Notes under the pieces: model-generated
Databases searched by the model: none
What the model was told of the DNA's origin: nothing
Seen by the model: only the letters and a program-made list of their open reading frames with translations
Assembly: GCF_003751225.1 (NCBI RefSeq)
Contig: NZ_RJKE01000001.1
Location: forward strand, 4,216,001-4,280,000
Source: Actinocorallia herbida
Lineage (GTDB): Bacteria > Actinomycetota > Actinomycetes > Streptosporangiales > Streptosporangiaceae
Direction: 5' to 3'
Length of the DNA: 64,000 nucleotides
Program-made: the position numbers and the translations under genes
Shown: piece after piece, positions 62,533-64,000 of the stretch
How the letters are laid out: each line of letters begins with the position of its first letter
Position numbering within the stretch: the stretch's first letter is position 1

Positions 62533-63156
62533 TCAGGCGGGGGCGGGCAGGAGGGCGGTGAGGGTCGCGGTGATGGTGGTGGTGAGCAGGACGGGGTCGT
62601 GGCCGGCCCGTTCGCGGACGCGCAGGCCGAGGACCGTGGTGAACAGGAGTTCGGCGGTGGTGTCGGGGTCGGTGGCGGGGGTGAGTTCGCCGCGGGTTCG
62701 GGCGGCGTGCAGGAGATCGCACAGGGCCTGGCGAGTGACGTCGAAGGCGGCTTCGGTGCGGGCTGTGACGTCGGGGTCGGTGGCGCCGAGTTCGGTGGCG
62801 GTGTTGACGATGAAGCAGCCCTTGCGGGGGCCGTCGGCGGAAGCGCCGGAGCCGTCGTCGGCGGGGACCGGGCAGGTGACGAGCCAGAGCAGCCAGTCGC
62901 GCAGGGTGTCGCGGACGGGATCGTCGATGCGGTCGAGGAGGGCGCGGGCCTGGGCGGACTCGGTGGCGCGGTAGTGGTCGAGGGCGCGCAGGAAGAGCGT
63001 GTGCTTGTCGGTGAAGGTGCGGTAGAGGCTGCTGGGCGTGAGGTCGAGTGCCGCGCCGAGGTCGCGGACGGAGGTGGCGTGGTAGCCGTGCCGCCAGAAC
63101 AGGTCGGTCGCCTGGACGACGGCGTCGTGTTCGTCGAACTGCCGGGGTCGGGCCAT
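62533..63156 (-). CDS. TetR-family repressor
   Basis: 207 residues. Helix-turn-helix SVRDLGAALDLTPSSLYRTF near the N-terminus, AcrR-like C-terminal domain with KGCFIVNTATELG. Divergent from the MFS gene; two palindromic operators lie between them, so it likely represses that exporter. ATG 63156. Confidence 0.93.
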   Translation of the reverse strand: MARPRQFDEHDAVVQATDLFWRHGYHATSVRDLGAALDLTPSSLYRTFTDKHTLFLRALDHYRATESAQARALLDRIDDPVRDTLRDWLLWLVTCPVPADDGSGASADGPRKGCFIVNTATELGATDPDVTARTEAAFDVTRQALCDLLHAARTRGELTPATDPDTTAELLFTTVLGLRVRERAGHDPVLLTTTITATLTALLPAPA

Positions 63157-63178
63157 GTCCGTCACTCTAGCCGAGTTG

Positions 63179-63232
63179 TGGAGCGTTCGTTCCCGTACTA
63201 GGGTCCCTCGACATACGGGAGCGATCGCTCCC
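63179..63232. promoter_or_regulatory. Two TetR operator palindromes
   Basis: A perfect 16-bp palindrome GGGAGCGATCGCTCCC lies at 63217-63232 and an imperfect copy (GGAGCGTTCGTTCCC) at about 63180-63194, between divergent tetR and MFS genes. Confidence 0.75.
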
Positions 63233-63252
63233 AAATAGTGAGGGGGTGGACG

Positions 63253-64000
63253 GTGACGACTGCGGAACAGGACGCCGCCGAGACCGTCGGCGGCCCGGGG
63301 CCGGAGCGAACCCGGTGGGCGGCGGTCGCGGCGGTGGCGTTCGGCACGTTCCTTGTGGTGACCGCCGAACAGTTGCCGATCGGGCTGCTGACGGCGGTCG
63401 GGTCGGAGCTGTCGGTGTCGGAGGGCACGGCCGGGCTGATGGTGACCGTGCCGAGCCTGGTCGCGGCCGTCGCGGCTCCGCTGGTGCCGGTGCTGGTCGG
63501 GTCGCTGGACCGGCGGGTGCTGCTGCTCGCCCTGCTGGCGCTGATGACCGCGGCGAACGTGGGGACGGCGCTCGCACCGGGGTTCGCGGTGCTGGTGGCC
63601 TCGCGGGTGCTGGTGGGTGTGGCGGTCGGCGGGTTCTGGGCGGTGGCCGGCGGCCTCGCCGTCCGGCTGGCGGTCCCGGCACACGTGCCGCGCGCGACTG
63701 CCGTCGTCTTCGGCGGGGTCGGCGCGGCGAACGTGTTCGGGGTGCCGATCGGCACGCTGCTGGGCGAGTTCACCGGCTGGCGGATCGCGTTCACGGCGCT
63801 GAGCGCGCTGGCGCTGGCGGTGCTGGTGGCCCTGCTCGCGGTGCTGCCGCCGCTGGCGGCCGCCCGGCCGGTGCGGCCGGCGCTGCTCGCCGCGCAAATG
63901 CGCAACCCGGCCGTCCGGGTCGGGATCCTCGCGACCTTCCTGCTAGTGACGGGCCACTTCGCCGCCTACACGTTCGTGGCCCCGGCGCTGCGCGACCTGT
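63253..64000 (+). CDS. MFS transporter, N-terminal part (cut by window edge)
   Basis: About 249 residues visible, with seven to eight hydrophobic segments, GTAEQLPIGLL-like first helix (VVTAEQLPIGLLTAVGSELS) and DRRVLLLALLALM as motif A. Resembles AraJ/DHA1-type drug exporters. GTG 63253. The C-terminal half is outside. Confidence 0.9.
   Translation, partial: MTTAEQDAAETVGGPGPERTRWAAVAAVAFGTFLVVTAEQLPIGLLTAVGSELSVSEGTAGLMVTVPSLVAAVAAPLVPVLVGSLDRRVLLLALLALMTAANVGTALAPGFAVLVASRVLVGVAVGGFWAVAGGLAVRLAVPAHVPRATAVVFGGVGAANVFGVPIGTLLGEFTGWRIAFTALSALALAVLVALLAVLPPLAAARPVRPALLAAQMRNPAVRVGILATFLLVTGHFAAYTFVAPALRDL

Overview
The window is a high-GC actinomycete chromosome segment. Codon third positions are almost all G/C, GTG starts are common, and many genes overlap by ATGA or GTGA. 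Gene content (ECF42 sigma factor/DGPF pairs, DUF2795 and DUF6343 proteins, secreted glycosidases, an AraC/LysR/TetR/MerR/XRE regulator mix) fits Streptosporangiales or Streptomycetales; an Actinomadura-like organism is my best guess, unproven. No rRNA, tRNA or CRISPR array was seen.

Layout. 0-6.6 kb: an SBP-two permeases-ATPase importer operon and a GntR/ABC-2 exporter operon, both on the minus strand. 6.6-11.4 kb: an ECF42 sigma factor fused to a degenerate tyrosine recombinase, its DGPF partner, a DoxX-like protein, a HAD hydrolase and a frameshifted pentapeptide-repeat gene. 11.5-16.7 kb: a tyrosine recombinase with a palindromic core-like site upstream, a 908-residue hemopexin-like/zincin protein, and a Tn3 transposase scrap. 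16.7-34.5 kb: mostly ordinary metabolic, regulatory and secreted genes (DUF2795 operon, epimerase, GH18-like protein, histidine kinase, hydrolase, AraC, XRE-cupin/thioredoxin-reductase-like pair, PPOX protein, a second ECF42/DGPF pair, a pseudokinase-WD40 protein, a secreted metal-dependent hydrolase). 34.5-39.2 kb: a decayed Tn3 element, a VOC protein, and a divergent coiled-coil zinc-finger/tyrosine-recombinase pair sharing a repeat-rich control region with a dif-like palindrome. 39.3-42.2 kb: GH16 glucanase, LysR and an EamA transporter.

42.2-56.1 kb: the standout metabolic locus. Thirteen tightly coupled minus-strand genes encode a FeeM/LuxI-like N-acyltransferase, a flavin halogenase, an AhpD-like protein, two different diiron-type oxygenases (ferritin-like and heme-oxygenase-like), an AMP-forming acyl ligase, two alpha/beta hydrolase folds (one lacking its catalytic Ser and His), a TauD-like dioxygenase, a single-Cys Asp/Glu-racemase-like protein, an unrecognised 468-residue protein, a methyltransferase and a cation/proton antiporter. 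An MFS exporter lies upstream. No PKS, NRPS, terpene synthase or RiPP precursor is present, so this looks like a biosynthetic cluster with an unconventional core, probably built on acyl chemistry.

56.4-60.7 kb: a Tn3-family transposase gene disabled by two single-base frameshifts and interrupted by a 1,658-bp composite element. Two inverted, about 155-bp Tn3-type miniature elements flank a divergent MerR regulator/metallo-beta-lactamase-fold hydrolase pair, and the whole unit is bounded by a perfect 5-bp target duplication (AGCCC). Removing it restores the transposase frame exactly. 60.9-64 kb: a cyclophilin, a short gene remnant, and a TetR/MFS divergent pair cut by the window end.
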